NCBI RefSeq assembly: GCF_022213065.1
Contig: NZ_JAKLJA010000003.1
Span: 186,001 to 250,000, forward strand
From: Paraburkholderia tagetis
GTDB lineage: Bacteria; Pseudomonadota; Gammaproteobacteria; Burkholderiales; Burkholderiaceae
Length of the DNA: 64,000 nt
Direction: 5' to 3'
The position numbers and the translations under genes were made by a program. Numbering within the stretch: position 1 is the first letter of the stretch; each line of letters begins with the position of its first letter. Shown here in pieces: positions 18,590 through 28,560 of the stretch. The notes beneath the pieces were generated by a model that ran no database searches, was not told the origin of the DNA, and saw nothing but the letters and a program-made list of their open reading frames with translations.

Positions 18590-19171
18590 ATGAAGACCAC
18601 GCTTTTTGCCGCCGCCGCACTGGCCGCCGCCATCGCCACGCCCGCGTTCGCCGCGCCCACGACCTATAACCTCGACCCGTCGCATACCTTCCCGAGCTTC
18701 GAAGCCGACCACTTCGGCGGCGTCTCGGTCTGGCGCGGCAAGTTCAAGAAGAGCTCGGGCACCGTCGTGCTCGATCGCGCGGCGAAGACCGGTACGGTCG
18801 ACGTGACCATCGACGCCTCGTCCATCGACACCGGCAATGGGGCGCTGGACAAGCACGTGAGCTCGGCGGAAATGCTCGACACGGCCAAGTACCCGACCGC
18901 CGTCTACAAGGGCACGTCGATCAAGTTCGACGGCGACAAGCCGGTCGAAGTGATCGGCACGTTCACGCTGCACGGCGTCACGAAGCCGCTGAACCTCAAG
19001 ATCGACTCGTTCAAGTGCTTCCAGAACCCGATGCTCAAGCGTGAAGTGTGCGGCGCCGACGCGACCGCCCAATTCGATCGCTCCGACTACGGCGTGAACT
19101 ACGGCCAGCCCTATGGCTTCAAGATGGCTACGACGCTGCAGATCCAGGTGGAAGGCGTCAAGGCCGACTGA
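18590..19171 (+). CDS. YceI-family periplasmic protein 2
   Basis: 193 residues with a clear signal peptide cut after ...ATPAFA (about residue 22). The barrel has [38 protein letters not shown] and [17 protein letters not shown], all YceI hallmarks. It also has two cysteines ([14 protein letters not shown]) that could form a disulphide and are absent from the upstream paralogue. End of the operon with cytochrome b561; a terminator follows. Confidence 0.94.
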   Translation: MKTTLFAAAALAAAIATPAFAAPTTYNLDPSHTFPSFEADHFGGVSVWRGKFKKSSGTVVLDRAAKTGTVDVTIDASSIDTGNGALDKHVSSAEMLDTAKYPTAVYKGTSIKFDGDKPVEVIGTFTLHGVTKPLNLKIDSFKCFQNPMLKREVCGADATAQFDRSDYGVNYGQPYGFKMATTLQIQVEGVKAD

Positions 19172-19240
19172 GGACGCTGCGAGGCGTCTACGCGTTAAGG
19201 CGGCGTTTTCGGCAGCGTTTGCCGCTCATGTCAGGATGCG

Positions 19241-19274
19241 AGCCCGTGCGTGTGAAGCGCACGGGCTTTTTTGT
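19241..19274 (+). terminator. Terminator after the cytochrome b561-yceI-yceI operon
   Basis: Stem AGCCCGTGCG / CGCACGGGCT with a 7-nt loop and a T tract. Confidence 0.9.
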
Positions 19275-19411
19275 GCCTGGCGCAGTGCGCGAGTGTGATG
19301 CGGACGCCGGTCAACTCGAGGACAATGCAGACGGCAATAAAAATTGAGTAGAGTCAGGCGAGTTGCGAGCGCGGCATGCGCACCAGGCTCGGTGCGCGCG
19401 CAGTTTTGAAC

Positions 19412-19858
19412 TTACTGGATGGACGAGCTTTCGTGCGCCGCGCGAGGCGTCAGCGCGACATCGACGACGTGCGTATGCCAGATGCCGCAGGTCGCCTTCA
19501 CGGGCACCCAGGCGTACTTGCCGCGCATCTTGGCGAAGCCGCGCAGATGAATGACCGTGTCGATGGGCGCGGGCTGTGCGATGGCGCCCGAAGACGACAC
19601 GCGCGTGATGGCGCCTTCGGGCGCGGGCGTTTCGATACGCGCGGTGAGCGCCCGGCGGTCCGGCACGAGCAGCGAATCGTAGCGCCGGCCCTGGCGCACC
19701 CACTCGTCGAGCGCGGAGATGCAATTCACGACGACATCGGGCACGCGAATGCGGCGCAGATATTCGTAGTCTTCGGGCGGGGCATGCATTTGCGCCTGGA
19801 CGCGCAGACTGATCAAGAACAGCGCGAGCAGGGCGCAGGCGAGAGTCGAGAACTTCAT
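19412..19858 (-). CDS. Hypothetical secreted protein (148 aa)
   Basis: Signal peptide MKFSTLACALLALFLISLRV followed by a cleavage site near QAQ (about residue 23). The mature part has two cysteines (VNCISALDEW and ATCGIWHTH), aromatic patches, and a soluble, moderately charged character. Similar small proteins are common in Burkholderiaceae, where I believe they are labelled BspC-domain-like, but I cannot confirm the family here. No operon partner: the tRNA-Lys and its terminator lie upstream, and its 3' end meets the end of the yceI operon. Confidence 0.7.
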   Translation of the reverse strand: MKFSTLACALLALFLISLRVQAQMHAPPEDYEYLRRIRVPDVVVNCISALDEWVRQGRRYDSLLVPDRRALTARIETPAPEGAITRVSSSGAIAQPAPIDTVIHLRGFAKMRGKYAWVPVKATCGIWHTHVVDVALTPRAAHESSSIQ

Positions 19859-19968
19859 GATGACGTGGCCTGTGCGACTGAAGAAGGGACAGCGGGGAGA
19901 GGAGTATACACGCCGATGAGGGCAGGCCGCCGCGAGGCTTGCAGGGGTGCAAGCAGGCGCATCAAAGC

Positions 19969-19996
19969 AAAAAGCCCAGTCCGCGAGGACTGGGCT
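19969..19996 (-). terminator. Terminator after tRNA-Lys
   Basis: Stem AGCCCAGTC / GACTGGGCT (19973-19981 with 19988-19996); on the minus strand a run of T follows at 19972-19969. It ends the tRNA transcript. Confidence 0.8.
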
Positions 19997-20011
19997 TTCT
20001 GACTGATTCTT

Positions 20012-20087
20012 TGGTAGGCCGTACGGGATTCGAACCTGTGACCAACGGATTAAAAGTCCGCTGCTCTACCAGCTGAGCTAACGACCC
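20012..20087 (-). tRNA. tRNA-Lys (anticodon UUU)
   Basis: 76-nt cloverleaf on the minus strand. The acceptor begins GGGTCGT, the D arm holds AGCTCAGCTGGTAGAGC, the anticodon loop is CTTTTAA (anticodon TTT), and the T arm holds GGTTCGAATCC. The CCA end is encoded at 20014-20012. The first acceptor pair is a G-U, the rest are Watson-Crick or G-U. Confidence 0.98.
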
Positions 20088-20236
20088 AAAAGAGAAGCGA
20101 GAGTATAGCGATGCTCTCTGCGTGTGTCAACCTTTGGTGCCCAATTATTGAAGCGAATCGGGCAGGCCAAGCGGTGCAGGGCTAAGACCTAAAAAGACCT
20201 AAAAGCAGCGCGGCCGCACGAAACGTGCGGAAAATG

Positions 20237-20272
20237 CCCGGAATACGGTCTGGACGGCTGACGTATTCCGGG
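20237..20272 (-). terminator. Probable terminator of the tol-pal operon
   Basis: Perfect 11-bp stem CCCGGAATACG (20237-20247) / CGTATTCCGGG (20262-20272) with a 14-nt loop. On the minus strand it is followed by CATTTTCC. It lies about 100 bp after the cpoB stop. Confidence 0.75.
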
Positions 20273-20314
20273 ATTTCCTTTCATGCGAGAGACGCGCTTC
20301 GCGGTCAAGCTAAT

Positions 20315-20344
20315 ACCAACAAGCACCAACAAACACCAACGAGC
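20315..20344. repeat. 10-bp tandem repeat downstream of cpoB
   Basis: ACCAACAAGC, ACCAACAAAC, ACCAACGAGC head to tail, 31 bp after the cpoB stop. Confidence 0.8.
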
Positions 20345-20374
20345 GGGCGAACAACCTTGCTCGAACAGCAGCGC

Positions 20375-21124
20375 TTATTTGAGCTGTGACAGCTTGCTCT
20401 GCGCCGTCTGAGCCACCTCTGAGCTGCCGTACTGCGAAACGATCTGCTCGAGCGTGCGCTTGGCCGCAGCCTTTTGCCCCTGCTCGATCTGATTGTTCGC
20501 AATGGCCAGCAACGCATCGGGCGCGCGCGGATGCTGCGGATAGTTCTTGACCACGTTCTGCCACGTCGCGGTCGACCCCTTGTAGTCCTTCAGCGCGTAG
20601 AGCGCGTTGCCGAGCCAGTATTGCGCGGTCGGCTGGTAGGGGCTCTGCGGATACTTCGAAATGAAGCTGCGGAACGCCGATGCAGCCTGCTTGAAGTCGC
20701 CGTTGCGAAAGAGCTGCGAAGCGGAGTTGAACGCTTCCGTTTCACCCGGCTGAACGGTGCCCTGCATGCCCTCCACGGTCTGCTGCTGCGGCTCGAACTT
20801 CTTGAGACGCGTATCCAGGTCCGTGTAGTAGTCCTTCTGCTGCTTCTGCAGGGTCGCCAGCTGGTTCGCCATGTCCTCGTTCTGTCCGCGCAGCGTCGCG
20901 GCCTGCTGGTTGAGCTGGTCGAGACGGTTGGACTGATCGAGGATCGTGCGCTGGGCGGCGGACAGCTGGCTAGACAGGTTGTCCGTTTTCGCGCGCAGGT
21001 CGAGAATCGCCTGGCGCGCCTGATCGTCATCGAAGAGACCCGCGTGGGCCGGGAGCGCCACGAAGGCGCTTCCGGCTACGCAGGCGGCTGCGGCTACCCG
21101 CAGCAGGGAGAAACGGTGCGACAT
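20375..21124 (-). CDS. cpoB: Cell division coordinator CpoB (YbgF)
   Basis: Periplasmic protein that links Tol-Pal with peptidoglycan synthesis during division. Signal peptide up to ...ALPAHA, then GLFDDDQARQAIL. A coiled coil lies at about residues 30-110 with many Gln and Leu (DNLSSQLSAAQRTILDQSNR). The C-terminal half has three TPR-type repeats (ASQLFRNGDFKQAASAFRSF, YQPTAQYWLGNALYALKDYK, APDALLAIANNQIEQGQKAA). MSHRF at 21124 is taken as start; an ATG at 21136 (MKGRM) is in frame. Last gene of tolB-pal-cpoB. Confidence 0.94.
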   Translation of the reverse strand: MSHRFSLLRVAAAACVAGSAFVALPAHAGLFDDDQARQAILDLRAKTDNLSSQLSAAQRTILDQSNRLDQLNQQAATLRGQNEDMANQLATLQKQQKDYYTDLDTRLKKFEPQQQTVEGMQGTVQPGETEAFNSASQLFRNGDFKQAASAFRSFISKYPQSPYQPTAQYWLGNALYALKDYKGSTATWQNVVKNYPQHPRAPDALLAIANNQIEQGQKAAAKRTLEQIVSQYGSSEVAQTAQSKLSQLK

Positions 21125-21147
21125 ACGCCCCTTCATCCAATACTCAA

Positions 21148-21657
21148 TTACTGTTGGTACACGAGATCAGCACGGCGGTTCTGCGACCACGATGCTTCGT
21201 CGTGGCCCAGCGCGACCGGCTTTTCCTTGCCGAGGCTGACGGCTTCCATCTGCGAATCGCCCACGCCGTCGAGCGCGAGGACGCGGCGGACAGCTTCAGC
21301 ACGCTTTTGGCCCAGCGCCAGGTTGTACTCGCTCGAGCCGCGCTCGTCGGTGTTGCCCTGGATCAGGACGTGACGCTGCGGGTGCGTCTTCAGATACTGC
21401 GAGTGAGCTTGCAGCAGCGACTGATAGTCGTCCTTGACGCTGTAGCTGTCGAAGTCGAAGTACACGCTGCGCTTGGCGAGCGGGCTGTTCGGGTTGTTCA
21501 GCTCGTCGACGTTCACCTGGGCAACGGCGTTCGGGTTCGGCTGGGTGTTCATCGCGCCGGTGTTTTCGTTTTCGCCGGTCTTGACGCCCGACTTACACGC
21601 GGCCAGTGCACCGATCATCGCGACGGCCAAGGCCAGGCGGACTTTATTCGACATCAT
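21148..21657 (-). CDS. pal: Peptidoglycan-associated lipoprotein Pal
   Basis: 169-residue outer-membrane lipoprotein. The lipobox LAAC gives Cys at about residue 21, a flexible Asn/Pro-rich linker follows, and the OmpA-like peptidoglycan-binding domain has the segments YFDFDSYSVKDDY and IQGNTDERGSSEYNLALGQK. It anchors the outer membrane to the wall and binds TolB. Starts 18 bp after tolB. Confidence 0.97.
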   Translation of the reverse strand: MMSNKVRLALAVAMIGALAACKSGVKTGENENTGAMNTQPNPNAVAQVNVDELNNPNSPLAKRSVYFDFDSYSVKDDYQSLLQAHSQYLKTHPQRHVLIQGNTDERGSSEYNLALGQKRAEAVRRVLALDGVGDSQMEAVSLGKEKPVALGHDEASWSQNRRADLVYQQ

Positions 21658-21675
21658 TATTGCTCTCCTGAAGTG

Positions 21676-22968
21676 TTATTGCATAAAAGGACCCCAGGAC
21701 GGCTCGCGTACGACGCCGCCCTGAACGGACAGGATTTGCCGCGTCCGACCATCGGTCGATACGGCAGCCAGCACGCCACGGCCGTTCACCTGAGTGGCGT
21801 AAAGAATGTACTGACCGTTCGCCGCGAAGCTTGGCGATTCGTCATGTGTGGTGTCGGTGAGCGCCGTAGCGACGCCTGACTGCAGATCCTGAATGTACAG
21901 CTTAAATCCGCCGCCCGTGCGTGAGATGTACGCCAGTTCCTTGCCGTCAGGGCTGACCTTCGGGCTCGTGTTGTAGTTGCCGGTGAACGTCACGCGTTGT
22001 GCTGCGCCAGCGCTTTCGCCCTGGGCCGGCATCTTGTAGATCTGCGGCTGGCCGCCGCGGTCGCTCGTGAAGTAGATCCAGCGTCCGTCAGGAGAGAAGG
22101 TGGGTTCCGTGTCGATGGTCGTGCCTTGCGTGAGGCGGCGCAGACCGGAGCCGTCGGCATTGACGGCGAAGATCTGCGTGTTGCCCGTACGCGACAGTGC
22201 GACGGCGAGCGTGCGGCCGTCCGGCGACCAGGCCGGCGCCGAGTTGTTGCCCTTCTGGTCGGAGATCATGACGCGCCGTCCCGTGGGCAGGTCATGCACG
22301 TAGACGATGGGCTTTTTCTTTTCGAAAGAAACGTACGCAACCTTGGTGCCGTCAGGCGACCAGGCCGGCGAGATGATGGGCTCGGGGCTCGAGAGCGCGA
22401 TGTGCGCGTCTTGTCCATCGGAGTCCGAAATCTGCAACTGGAAGCGGTTACCCGTCTTGATCACGTACGACAGGCGCGTGGCGAACACGCCGCGGTCGCC
22501 GAGCAGCTTCTGATAGATGTAGTCCGCAACCTTGTGCGCGCTCATGCGCAGACCGTTTGCCGGGCTCTGCAGCACGAGGCCGCCAAGGCTTTGCCCTTTC
22601 ACCGTGTCATACAGCTTGAAGCGCACTTCGTACTGACCGTTGGCGAGCTTGTTGACGCTGCCCGCAACGAACGCGTTGGCGCCCTTGGCCTTCCAGCTGC
22701 CGAGGTCGACCGAATCGTTTTCCGAGATCGGTGCGCTGCCTGCGTCGATGTTGGTGAATTTGCCGCTGCGAGCGAGGTCGGCGCGCACGATGGCGGCGAC
22801 TTGCTGCGGCGAGTTCGCTTCGCCCGCGAAATTTGCCGTGGCGATGGGGAACTGGGTGGAGCCCACGCCGGTGACGAGGACGTTGAGTTGTGCGTTCGCT
22901 GCGCTGCCGACTGTAATCAGGCAAGACGCGACGAGCGTTCGCAGGCCAAGCTTCGTCATCAAACTCAT
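21676..22968 (-). CDS. tolB: Tol-Pal system protein TolB
   Basis: 430-residue periplasmic protein: signal peptide ending near ...SAANA, an N-terminal alpha/beta domain (residues about 27-160), then a six-bladed beta-propeller with WD40-like repeats of the form [47 protein letters not shown] and [13 protein letters not shown]. It binds Pal and TolA at the division site. First gene of the tolB-pal-cpoB part, 125 bp after tolA, so it may have its own promoter. Confidence 0.97.
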   Translation of the reverse strand: MSLMTKLGLRTLVASCLITVGSAANAQLNVLVTGVGSTQFPIATANFAGEANSPQQVAAIVRADLARSGKFTNIDAGSAPISENDSVDLGSWKAKGANAFVAGSVNKLANGQYEVRFKLYDTVKGQSLGGLVLQSPANGLRMSAHKVADYIYQKLLGDRGVFATRLSYVIKTGNRFQLQISDSDGQDAHIALSSPEPIISPAWSPDGTKVAYVSFEKKKPIVYVHDLPTGRRVMISDQKGNNSAPAWSPDGRTLAVALSRTGNTQIFAVNADGSGLRRLTQGTTIDTEPTFSPDGRWIYFTSDRGGQPQIYKMPAQGESAGAAQRVTFTGNYNTSPKVSPDGKELAYISRTGGGFKLYIQDLQSGVATALTDTTHDESPSFAANGQYILYATQVNGRGVLAAVSTDGRTRQILSVQGGVVREPSWGPFMQ

Positions 22969-23093
22969 ACTGTGCTGTTTCCTGAAAAAGCGATTTTTGT
23001 CACACCGTGCAACAGCAGACTGACCCGGAAACGTTCGAATCGTTCCTCGATCTGCTGCCGTGCACCGGCTTCCCTGTGCCCCGCCTGGCGCCC

Positions 23094-24110
23094 TTAGCTT
23101 GCTGGGCGCAAGGTAATTTTAAAGTTCGACGGCGTTTTGCCATCCGTGTCGAGCGGCATCGGATCCGATCGTTGGACGGCGCGCAACGCGGCGTCGTCCC
23201 ACTGCGAATTGCCGCTGCTGCGCGAGATGGTGGCCGAAAGCAGCGTGCCGCTTGCCGAGCAGTGCACCGAAATCTCCGTTTCCAGGCCCGCCGTCTCACC
23301 GGCCCAGATGATATTCGGACGCACGCGCCGCCGCACCTTGTCTGCGTAGCCCGGCGAAGCGGCGTTGCCGCCCGAGCCGCTGCCGGTGCCGCTCTTCGCG
23401 AGACCGTTGCCGCTTGTGCCTGCGCCGCCACCCATCGAGCCTTGCATCTGCGCGATGCGCGCGCGCCGTTCGGCGTCGAGCTTCTTCGCTTGGGCTTCGG
23501 CTTGCGCCTTGGCCTTGGCGGCCTTTTCGGCGTCGGCCTTCTTCTGCGCATCGAGTTTCGCCTGCTTTTGTGCCTCTTTTTGCGCCTCTTGCTGGGCGAG
23601 CTTCCTCTGCGCCTCTTGCTGCTGCTGTTGCTGCTTGAGCTTCTCGGCGGCAGCCTGCTGCTGCTCCTGCTGTTGTTGCTTGAGCTTTGCCTGCTTCTGC
23701 TGCAAGGCGAGCTGCGCGGCCTGCTGCGCAGCGAGTTGCTGCTGGCGCTTCGCCTCGGCTTCCTGCTGCGCCCTCAGACGCTGCTGCTCGGCGAGTTGCG
23801 CCTCGCGTGCCGCTTCTTGCTGCTGCTTACGCTTTAACTGTTGCAGCGCGATGTCGGCCTCTTGCGTTTGCGGCGGCGGCGGGGCAGGGGTGACCGGCGC
23901 GGGCGGCGGCAAAGGCCGCGGCGTCGACAGGTCCGGCACCTCGGTCCAGAGCTCCGCCTCTTCGCCCGCAGGCGTGCTGTTCTGCCAGTGGATGCCGTGG
24001 TAGAGGAACAAACCGAGCAGCACATGCATGACCACGGCGAGCGCAAGAGCACGTCCCGTGCCCCGCTCGCGCGGAGGCTGCAGCGGATACGAATCGTTGT
24101 TCCGGGTCAT
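23094..24110 (-). CDS. tolA: Tol-Pal system protein TolA
   Basis: 338-residue inner-membrane protein. One N-terminal membrane helix ([20 protein letters not shown]) leads to a Pro-rich stretch, then a long Gln/Lys/Ala/Glu-rich alpha-helical domain II (about residues 80-220). The C-terminal domain III follows, ending at residues 245-338, with a TonB-like [19 protein letters not shown]. The glutamine codons make a CTG/TTG-rich low-complexity tract at 23560-23850. It overlaps tolR by 4 bp. Confidence 0.96.
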   Translation of the reverse strand: MTRNNDSYPLQPPRERGTGRALALAVVMHVLLGLFLYHGIHWQNSTPAGEEAELWTEVPDLSTPRPLPPPAPVTPAPPPPQTQEADIALQQLKRKQQQEAAREAQLAEQQRLRAQQEAEAKRQQQLAAQQAAQLALQQKQAKLKQQQQEQQQAAAEKLKQQQQQQEAQRKLAQQEAQKEAQKQAKLDAQKKADAEKAAKAKAQAEAQAKKLDAERRARIAQMQGSMGGGAGTSGNGLAKSGTGSGSGGNAASPGYADKVRRRVRPNIIWAGETAGLETEISVHCSASGTLLSATISRSSGNSQWDDAALRAVQRSDPMPLDTDGKTPSNFKITLRPAS

Positions 24111-24553
24111 TGCGATTTGACGAGCAGTCCGACACGTTTGACGCCGCGCGACTTCAGGTCGGACATCACGTTCATCACCGTCTCGTACTTGACGGACTTG
24201 TCGGCTGCGATCACGACGGGCTGGTCGGGATGGCTCTGCTCGCGCTCGGCGACGAAGCCGTTGAGATCGGCGCGCGACATGTTTTCCTGCTGCGTGGCGC
24301 CGGAATCGTCCTTATAGCGTACGCTCAGATTGCCGTCGGGGCGAATGTTGACCACGACAGGCGGCGTCTGCTGCTGCTGGCTTGCGCCGCCAACCGTTGG
24401 CAGATTGATAATGGACGGCGCGACCAGCGGCGCCGTCACCATGAAAATCACGAGCAGCACCAGCATCACGTCGATATACGGCACGACGTTGATGTCTGCC
24501 ATCGCACGGCGCGAGCGGCTGCCTCGCATGCTCGAACGGACTGAGCCTCCCAT
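24107..24553 (-). CDS. tolR: Tol-Pal system protein TolR
   Basis: 148-residue ExbD/TolR protein. The single membrane helix begins with the proton-path Asp in DINVVPYIDVMLVLLVIFMV, and the periplasmic part carries VVIAADKSVKYETVM. With TolQ it uses the proton gradient to move TolA. It lies 27 bp after tolQ and overlaps tolA by 4 bp. Confidence 0.97.
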   Translation of the reverse strand: MGGSVRSSMRGSRSRRAMADINVVPYIDVMLVLLVIFMVTAPLVAPSIINLPTVGGASQQQQTPPVVVNIRPDGNLSVRYKDDSGATQQENMSRADLNGFVAEREQSHPDQPVVIAADKSVKYETVMNVMSDLKSRGVKRVGLLVKSQ

Positions 24554-24580
24554 CTTCGACTCCTTGCTGTCTGGTGAAGA

Positions 24581-25258
24581 TTAGTGGGCCTGACGTTGCA
24601 GGATGTTCGAAAATTCTTCGATGAACGTTTCGAAGCGGATCGCGAGGCGGTCGATGTCGTGCGCGTAGCTGTTGTACGCGACCACCGCCGGAATGGCGGC
24701 GAACAGGCCGATCGCGGTGGCGGTCAGCGCTTCGGCAATGCCGGGCGCGACGTTCGCGAGGGTAGCCTGCTGCACGTTCGCGAGGCCGCGAAACGCGTTC
24801 ATGATCCCCCAGACCGTGCCGAAGAGACCGATATACGGGCTCACCGAGCCCACCGACGCGAGGAACGAGAGGTTCGCCTCGAGTGCATCCATTTCGCGCT
24901 GGAAGGCCGCGCGCATCGCGCGGCGTGCGCCATCTAGCACGAGGCTCGGATCGTTCAGGCGCTTCTCCTTGGCCTTGAGGAACTCGCGCATGCCCGACTC
25001 GAAGATACGCTCGAGCGCGCCGATCGTGTGACGGTTGTTGGCCGCGCTCTGGTAGAGCGCCTGCAGGTCGCCGCCCGACCAGAAGTCGCGCTCGAAGTTC
25101 TCGGTCTGCCTGCGCGCGCGGCGGATGGCAAACCACTTGCGGAAGATGAAGGTCCAGGAAATCAGGGACAGCAACAGGAGCAAGCCCATCACTGCCTGTG
25201 CCAGTACACTCGCATTAAGAACGAGAGAAAGGATCGACAGATCTTGTGTAGTGTTCAT
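24581..25258 (-). CDS. tolQ: Tol-Pal system protein TolQ
   Basis: 225-residue MotA/TolQ/ExbB proton channel protein with three membrane helices. The third region shows IAEALTATAIGLFAAIPAVV, and before it SVSPYIGLFGTVWGIMNAF. MNTTQDLS at 25258 is the start; an upstream in-frame ATG exists but has no family match. Part of ybgC-tolQ-tolR-tolA, the usual order. Confidence 0.97.
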   Translation of the reverse strand: MNTTQDLSILSLVLNASVLAQAVMGLLLLLSLISWTFIFRKWFAIRRARRQTENFERDFWSGGDLQALYQSAANNRHTIGALERIFESGMREFLKAKEKRLNDPSLVLDGARRAMRAAFQREMDALEANLSFLASVGSVSPYIGLFGTVWGIMNAFRGLANVQQATLANVAPGIAEALTATAIGLFAAIPAVVAYNSYAHDIDRLAIRFETFIEEFSNILQRQAH

Positions 25259-25412
25259 AGAGGTTCTTGATGACGTCCCGGAAGGGGCGAGCGGCTGCAA
25301 GACAACGCGAATTTCCCCGAATGCAAATAGAAAGGCCTCGCACCGTTGCAACCGAACCCAGCTTGGTCCTGAATCGACCGCGGCGAGTTCACTGGCGTCG
25401 TATCAACGACAA

Positions 25413-25898
25413 TTACTGCGCCGCCGTTGACACAGCCGGCAAGACTTTCTTCAGTCCACGCTCCAAAGCTTCAAAAACGTGGTCAGGAATGGCGGCGGGG
25501 CGCATTTCTGCGCCATTCACACAGGCAACGCGAATCTTTCCGGTTGCTAACAGCGTGTCGCCGCGCCACGCTTCCTGCACGAAATCGACCGACGCGCGAC
25601 CCAGCTTTTCGAGCCGGCTCACGATCGTCACGACGTCGTCGAGGCGGGCCGGCGACCGGTAATCGAGCGCGGTGCTGCGCACGACGAACAGCTCGCCGGA
25701 CTCCTCTGCGAGCCTGCGCTGATCAACGCCGCACGCGCGCAGCCATTCGGTGCGCGCGCGCTCGAAGAACTTCAGGTAGTTCGCGTAAAACACGATGCCG
25801 CCGGCATCAGTATCTTCGTAGTAGACGCGTACCGGCCAGGTAAAGCCGGCTGCGGCCTGTGATGGGGTCGCGTCCGGATTGCAGGTAGATCTTTCCAT
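25413..25898 (-). CDS. ybgC: Acyl-CoA thioesterase YbgC (4-hydroxybenzoyl-CoA thioesterase type)
   Basis: About 161 residues with a hot-dog fold. The catalytic Asp sits in VYYEDTDAGGIVFYANYLKF near residue 30; LDYRSPARLDDVV and GRASVDFVQEAW follow the family. In the tol-pal cluster it is thought to act on acyl-CoA or acyl-ACP in phospholipid metabolism. ATG 25898 is chosen; 25907 and 25931 are in frame and give slightly longer forms. It precedes tolQ by about 150 bp. Confidence 0.94.
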   Translation of the reverse strand: MERSTCNPDATPSQAAAGFTWPVRVYYEDTDAGGIVFYANYLKFFERARTEWLRACGVDQRRLAEESGELFVVRSTALDYRSPARLDDVVTIVSRLEKLGRASVDFVQEAWRGDTLLATGKIRVACVNGAEMRPAAIPDHVFEALERGLKKVLPAVSTAAQ

Positions 25899-25971
25899 GC
25901 CGCGCATTCTACCGGAACGCGCGGCCGGCACGCCGTTCGTACGACTGATGCAGGACGGGTAAACGCAGGGT

Positions 25972-26718
25972 TTAGCCGCGATGGACGCTGAGGCCGGCGA
26001 AGGACTGCGCCACCGGCATCAGCTCGATCGTGTTGATGTTCACATGCGCGGGACGCGTGGCGATCCAGTAAATGGAGTCAGCGACGTCCTCGGCGGTGAG
26101 CGGCTGAACATCCTTATAGACATTGGCCGCTTTGGTGCTGTCGCCGCGGAAGCGGACGTCGGAGAATTCGGTGCCGCCACACAGGCCCGGCTCGATATTC
26201 GTCACGCGCAGCGCGGTTCCGGCGAGATCAGCGCGCAGGTTGAGACTGAACTGGCGCACGAACGCCTTGGTCGCGCCATAGACATTGCCGCCCGCATAGG
26301 GCCAGCTTCCCGCCGACGACCCCAGATTGACGATGTGGCCGCGGTTGCGCGCCGTCATGCCCGGCAGAAAGGCGTGGGTGACCCGCACGAGACCTGTGCA
26401 GTTGGTGTCGATCATGGTCTCCCAGCCGTCGAGATCGGCTTTGTGCGCAGGTTCGACGCCAAGCGCGAGGCCGGCGTTGTTGACGAGCACATCGACTTCG
26501 GCAAATTCCGCCGGCAGCGCGGCGGGCGCGGCCTCGACGGCGGCGGTGTCGCGCACGTCGAGCTCGACTGGCAAGAGGGCGTCGCCCAATTCCGCGGCGA
26601 GGGCGTCGAGGCGGTCCTTGCGGCGCGCCGTGGCGACGACGCGGTGCCCGCCCTTCACGAAGGCCCGGGCGATGGCGGCGCCGAATCCCGCGGATGCGCC
26701 GGTGACGAAGACGATCAT
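25972..26718 (-). CDS. Short-chain dehydrogenase/reductase (YdfG-like)
   Basis: 248-residue NADP-dependent oxidoreductase. The cofactor loop is TGASAGFGAAIARAF with a following basic residue (ATARRKDRL) that favours NADP. NNAG is at about residue 80, and the catalytic triad lies in NLGSSAGSWPYAGGNVYGAT followed by KAF. The Glu/Asn-rich end resembles E. coli YdfG, a 3-hydroxypropionate/L-allo-threonine dehydrogenase. Start at 26718. Transcribed alone, leftward, behind ybgC. The frame remains open for a long way upstream through antisense of glyA; that part is not coding. Confidence 0.93.
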   Translation of the reverse strand: MIVFVTGASAGFGAAIARAFVKGGHRVVATARRKDRLDALAAELGDALLPVELDVRDTAAVEAAPAALPAEFAEVDVLVNNAGLALGVEPAHKADLDGWETMIDTNCTGLVRVTHAFLPGMTARNRGHIVNLGSSAGSWPYAGGNVYGATKAFVRQFSLNLRADLAGTALRVTNIEPGLCGGTEFSDVRFRGDSTKAANVYKDVQPLTAEDVADSIYWIATRPAHVNINTIELMPVAQSFAGLSVHRG

Positions 26719-26926
26719 GGATGCTCCCTGGTCAGTGGAACGCAAAGAAAGGGGAGAGCCTACTTGCAATGCGGCGCTGCGGCAAGGAAGCGGCAGGACA
26801 CAGGCAAGCCGTGCGGCGGGATGAGGGGCAGCGGCTTTCGCGGCCGGAATTTCCGGGGACGGACGCAGGCCGTTGGGCAGGCCCTCGCGGCGCAGCATGA
26901 AGCGGCCACCGTGGCTGCCTTCCAGG
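26719..26926. other. Divergent region upstream of the SDR gene
   Basis: No gene visible. It holds the ribosome site of the SDR gene (GGGAGCATCC on the minus strand) and separates it from the glyA promoter region. Confidence 0.5.
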
Positions 26927-26955
26927 TTGCCTATTCCGGGCGCATCCAATACACT
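26927..26955 (+). promoter_or_regulatory. Candidate sigma-70 promoter for glyA
   Basis: TTGCCT (26927-26932), a 17-bp spacer, and TACACT (26950-26955). It would give a leader of about 330 nt before glyA. Confidence 0.5.
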
Positions 26956-27294
26956 AACGCGCTCAATCCCTGCGTGACTGGCGATAGGGTCCCCGGATGG
27001 CAACGGCTGTAATAATTGCCTTTCAAGCTTCCTTTGCGGCGGCTCAAATGGGGGCTCAAGGTGGAACGACCCACCGTGAAGCGCAGGGTGCCGTTTTGCC
27101 GTTCGCCTGGGCAGCCGAATTGCGCGCGCTTCATTGAGCGCTGCTGGGTCTTTACGGGCCGTGGCTGTCCTGCCTCGTGTGTGCGGCACCTTCTTCCGCC
27201 ACGTCAAGGCTGGCCTCTTCGCCAGCAGCGCCGCGTACCCGCTACGCGTTCCGCGCGAGACCCGGTCAACCTGAACACACTTAACGGAACCCGT
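26956..27294 (+). other. Long 5' leader of glyA
   Basis: About 340 bp with no convincing gene. A second extended -10-like TGTAATAAT lies at 27009-27017. GGCTGG...CCAGC (27207-27228) can form a hairpin. I looked for a glycine riboswitch and cannot support one. Confidence 0.4.
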
Positions 27295-28542
27295 ATGTTT
27301 GACAGAGCCGAAAGCACCATCGCCAACGTCGATCCCGAACTCTTCAACGCGATCGAACTCGAGAACCGCCGCCAGGAAGAGCACATTGAGCTCATCGCGT
27401 CGGAGAACTACACGTCGCCAGCGGTCATGGCCGCGCAGGGTTCGCAGCTCACCAACAAGTACGCCGAAGGCTACCCCGGCAAGCGCTACTACGGCGGCTG
27501 CGAGCACGTCGATGTCGTCGAGCAGCTCGCGATCGACCGCGTGAAGGCGCTGTTCGGCGCCGAGGCCGCCAACGTCCAGCCGAACTCGGGTTCGCAGGCC
27601 AACCAGGGCGTGTTCTTCGCCATGCTCAAGCCGGGCGACACCATCATGGGCATGAGCCTCGCCGAAGGCGGCCACCTGACTCACGGCATGGCGCTCAACA
27701 TGAGCGGCAAGTGGTTCAACGTCGTGAGCTACGGCCTGAACGCGCAGGAAGACATCGACTACGACGCACTCGAAAAGCGCGCGCACGAAACGAAGCCGAA
27801 GCTGATCATCGCGGGCGCCTCGGCATTCGCGCTGCGCATCGATTTCGAGCGCATCGCCAAGGTTGCCAAGGCTGTCGGCGCGTACTTCATGGTCGACATG
27901 GCGCACTACGCCGGCCTGATTGCCGCGGGCGTCTACCCGAACCCGGTGCCGTTCGCCGACTTCGTCACCACGACCACGCACAAGAGCCTGCGCGGCCCGC
28001 GCGGTGGTGTGATCCTGATGAAGGCCGAGCACGAAAAGGCCATCAATTCGGCGATCTTCCCGGGTATCCAGGGCGGCCCGCTCATGCACGTGATCGCCGG
28101 CAAGGCGGTGGCGTTCAAGGAAGCGCTCTCGCCGGAGTTCAAGACCTACCAGCAACAGGTAGTCGAGAACGCACGCGTGCTGGCCGAAACGCTGGTCGCT
28201 CGCGGTCTGCGCATCGTTTCGGGCCGCACGGAAAGCCACGTGATGCTGGTGGACCTGCGCGCGAAGAAGATCACCGGCAAGGCTGCGGAAGCCGTTCTGG
28301 GCACCGCGCATATCACGGTGAACAAGAACGCGATCCCGAACGATCCGGAAAAGCCGTTTGTGACGAGCGGTATCCGTCTGGGCTCGCCGGCAATGACCAC
28401 GCGCGGCTTTGGCGTGAAGGAAGCCGAGCAGGTGGGCAACCTGATTGCCGACGTGCTGGACAACCCGGAAGACGCCGCGACGATCGAGCGCGTGAAGGCG
28501 CAGGTCGCCGAGCTGACCAAGCGCTTCCCGGTCTATCGCTGA
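27295..28542 (+). CDS. glyA: Serine hydroxymethyltransferase
   Basis: 415-residue PLP enzyme converting serine and tetrahydrofolate to glycine and methylene-THF. The PLP lysine is in [14 protein letters not shown] near residue 230; other hallmarks are [31 protein letters not shown] and [11 protein letters not shown]. Length equals the E. coli enzyme within two residues. It is followed after 18 bp by nrdR, the usual Burkholderiaceae pair. Confidence 0.98.
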   Translation: MFDRAESTIANVDPELFNAIELENRRQEEHIELIASENYTSPAVMAAQGSQLTNKYAEGYPGKRYYGGCEHVDVVEQLAIDRVKALFGAEAANVQPNSGSQANQGVFFAMLKPGDTIMGMSLAEGGHLTHGMALNMSGKWFNVVSYGLNAQEDIDYDALEKRAHETKPKLIIAGASAFALRIDFERIAKVAKAVGAYFMVDMAHYAGLIAAGVYPNPVPFADFVTTTTHKSLRGPRGGVILMKAEHEKAINSAIFPGIQGGPLMHVIAGKAVAFKEALSPEFKTYQQQVVENARVLAETLVARGLRIVSGRTESHVMLVDLRAKKITGKAAEAVLGTAHITVNKNAIPNDPEKPFVTSGIRLGSPAMTTRGFGVKEAEQVGNLIADVLDNPEDAATIERVKAQVAELTKRFPVYR

Positions 28543-28560
28543 TCCAGGCTGTAATCCATC

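Noticed and set aside
26956..27294. Glycine riboswitch before glyA
   Set aside because: I could not identify the conserved paired elements of the class by eye; a covariance search would be decisive.
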